5,334 bases of DNA from Bacillota bacterium (lineage in GTDB: Bacteria; Bacillota; Clostridia; Tissierellales; Sedimentibacteraceae): the NCBI GenBank assembly GCA_029239575.1, contig JARBUP010000209.1, positions 1 to 5,334 on the forward strand, in the 5' to 3' direction. How positions within the stretch are numbered: the first letter of the stretch is position 1; each line of letters opens with the position of its first letter. This document shows, in pieces, positions 5,164 to 5,334 of this stretch. A program made the position numbers and the translations under genes. The notes below the pieces were generated by a model. That model worked only from the letters and a program-made list of their open reading frames with translations, did no database searches and was not told the DNA's origin.

Positions 5164-5334
5164 ATGAATTTAATAGTTGCTGTTACAAAAGAGTGGGGAA
5201 TAGGATGTGATAATTGTCTGCTATTTGATTTACCTGATGACATGAAATTTTTTAAAAATGTAACACTAAATAAAGTTGTGGTTATGGGAAGAAAAACACT
5301 TATGTCATTTCCAGGATCTAAACCATTAAAAAAC
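5164..5334 (+). CDS. folA: Dihydrofolate reductase, N-terminal part (cut by window end)
   Basis: FolA reduces dihydrofolate to tetrahydrofolate with NADPH in the cytoplasm and is the target of trimethoprim. Only the first 57 codons are in view, and the frame is open to the window edge. The visible part is typical: an N-terminal strand LIVAVTKEWGIG (3-14), whose WGIG belongs to the Met20-type loop; LPDDMKFFK (23-31), whose Asp26 aligns with the catalytic Asp27 of E. coli; and KVVVMGRKT (37-45), where GRKT contacts the NADPH phosphates. SFPGSKPLKN (48-57) then leads into the next strand. The ATG lies five bases after AAGGAG (5153-5158). There is no clear terminator between thyA and this gene, only the palindromic repeat, so co-transcription with thyA is likely. 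Full length (about 160 residues in the family) cannot be checked here. Confidence 0.93.
   Translation, partial: MNLIVAVTKEWGIGCDNCLLFDLPDDMKFFKNVTLNKVVVMGRKTLMSFPGSKPLKN

Noticed and set aside
4986..5243. 85-codon open frame on the minus strand over the end of thyA, the repeat and the start of folA
   Set aside because: It crosses two real plus-strand genes and the palindromic repeat, and no convincing ribosome site precedes it; it is a chance frame.
1..5334. CRISPR array, prophage, insertion sequence or toxin-antitoxin genes
   Set aside because: No regularly spaced direct repeats, transposase, integrase or paired small toxin-antitoxin frames were found; the window is mainly core metabolism.

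Overview
The window is AT-rich DNA (roughly 30% G+C by eye) from a low-GC Firmicute. A member of Clostridia or Tissierellia is most likely. The reasons are the strong AAGGAG/GGAGG ribosome sites, AT-rich codon use, a T-box riboswitch, a glutamate 5-kinase lacking the PUA domain, and short GGGACGG/CCGTCCC palindromic repeats of the kind scattered between clostridial genes. Genus cannot be fixed from the sequence alone.

Layout. Positions 1-350 hold a promoter, a 64-residue acidic protein I do not recognise, and a clear intrinsic terminator. Positions 350-516 are intergenic, with a possible short transcript or attenuator and the likely proB promoter. Positions 517-2567 are proB-proA, a two-gene proline operon with 2 bp between the genes. 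Positions 2568-2718 separate convergent genes and hold a palindromic repeat and a bidirectional terminator. On the minus strand, asnA (2719-3732) makes asparagine from aspartate and ammonia. It is preceded by a complete T-box leader (about 3764-4034) whose specifier codon AAC fits asparagine, and by a TTGACA/TATAAT promoter. A divergent AT-rich stretch separates this promoter from thyA (4201-5031). After thyA come a second copy of the palindromic repeat with an extra partial left arm, and then the first 57 codons of folA (dihydrofolate reductase), cut by the window end.

How the genes work together. ProB and ProA carry out the first two steps from glutamate to proline; proC is not in view. AsnA makes asparagine, and its leader should sense uncharged tRNA-Asn. 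ThyA makes dTMP and releases dihydrofolate, which FolA reduces back to tetrahydrofolate. All of this is core amino-acid and nucleotide metabolism.

I see no defence system, phage, CRISPR array or evident new multi-gene system. The items most worth a second look are the two intergenic hairpin repeats, whose stems differ by a compensatory base-pair swap; the partial extra arm beside the second copy; the orphan small protein; the possible short RNA ahead of proB; the altered GLPFN motif in ThyA; and the discriminator pairing of the asnA T-box.
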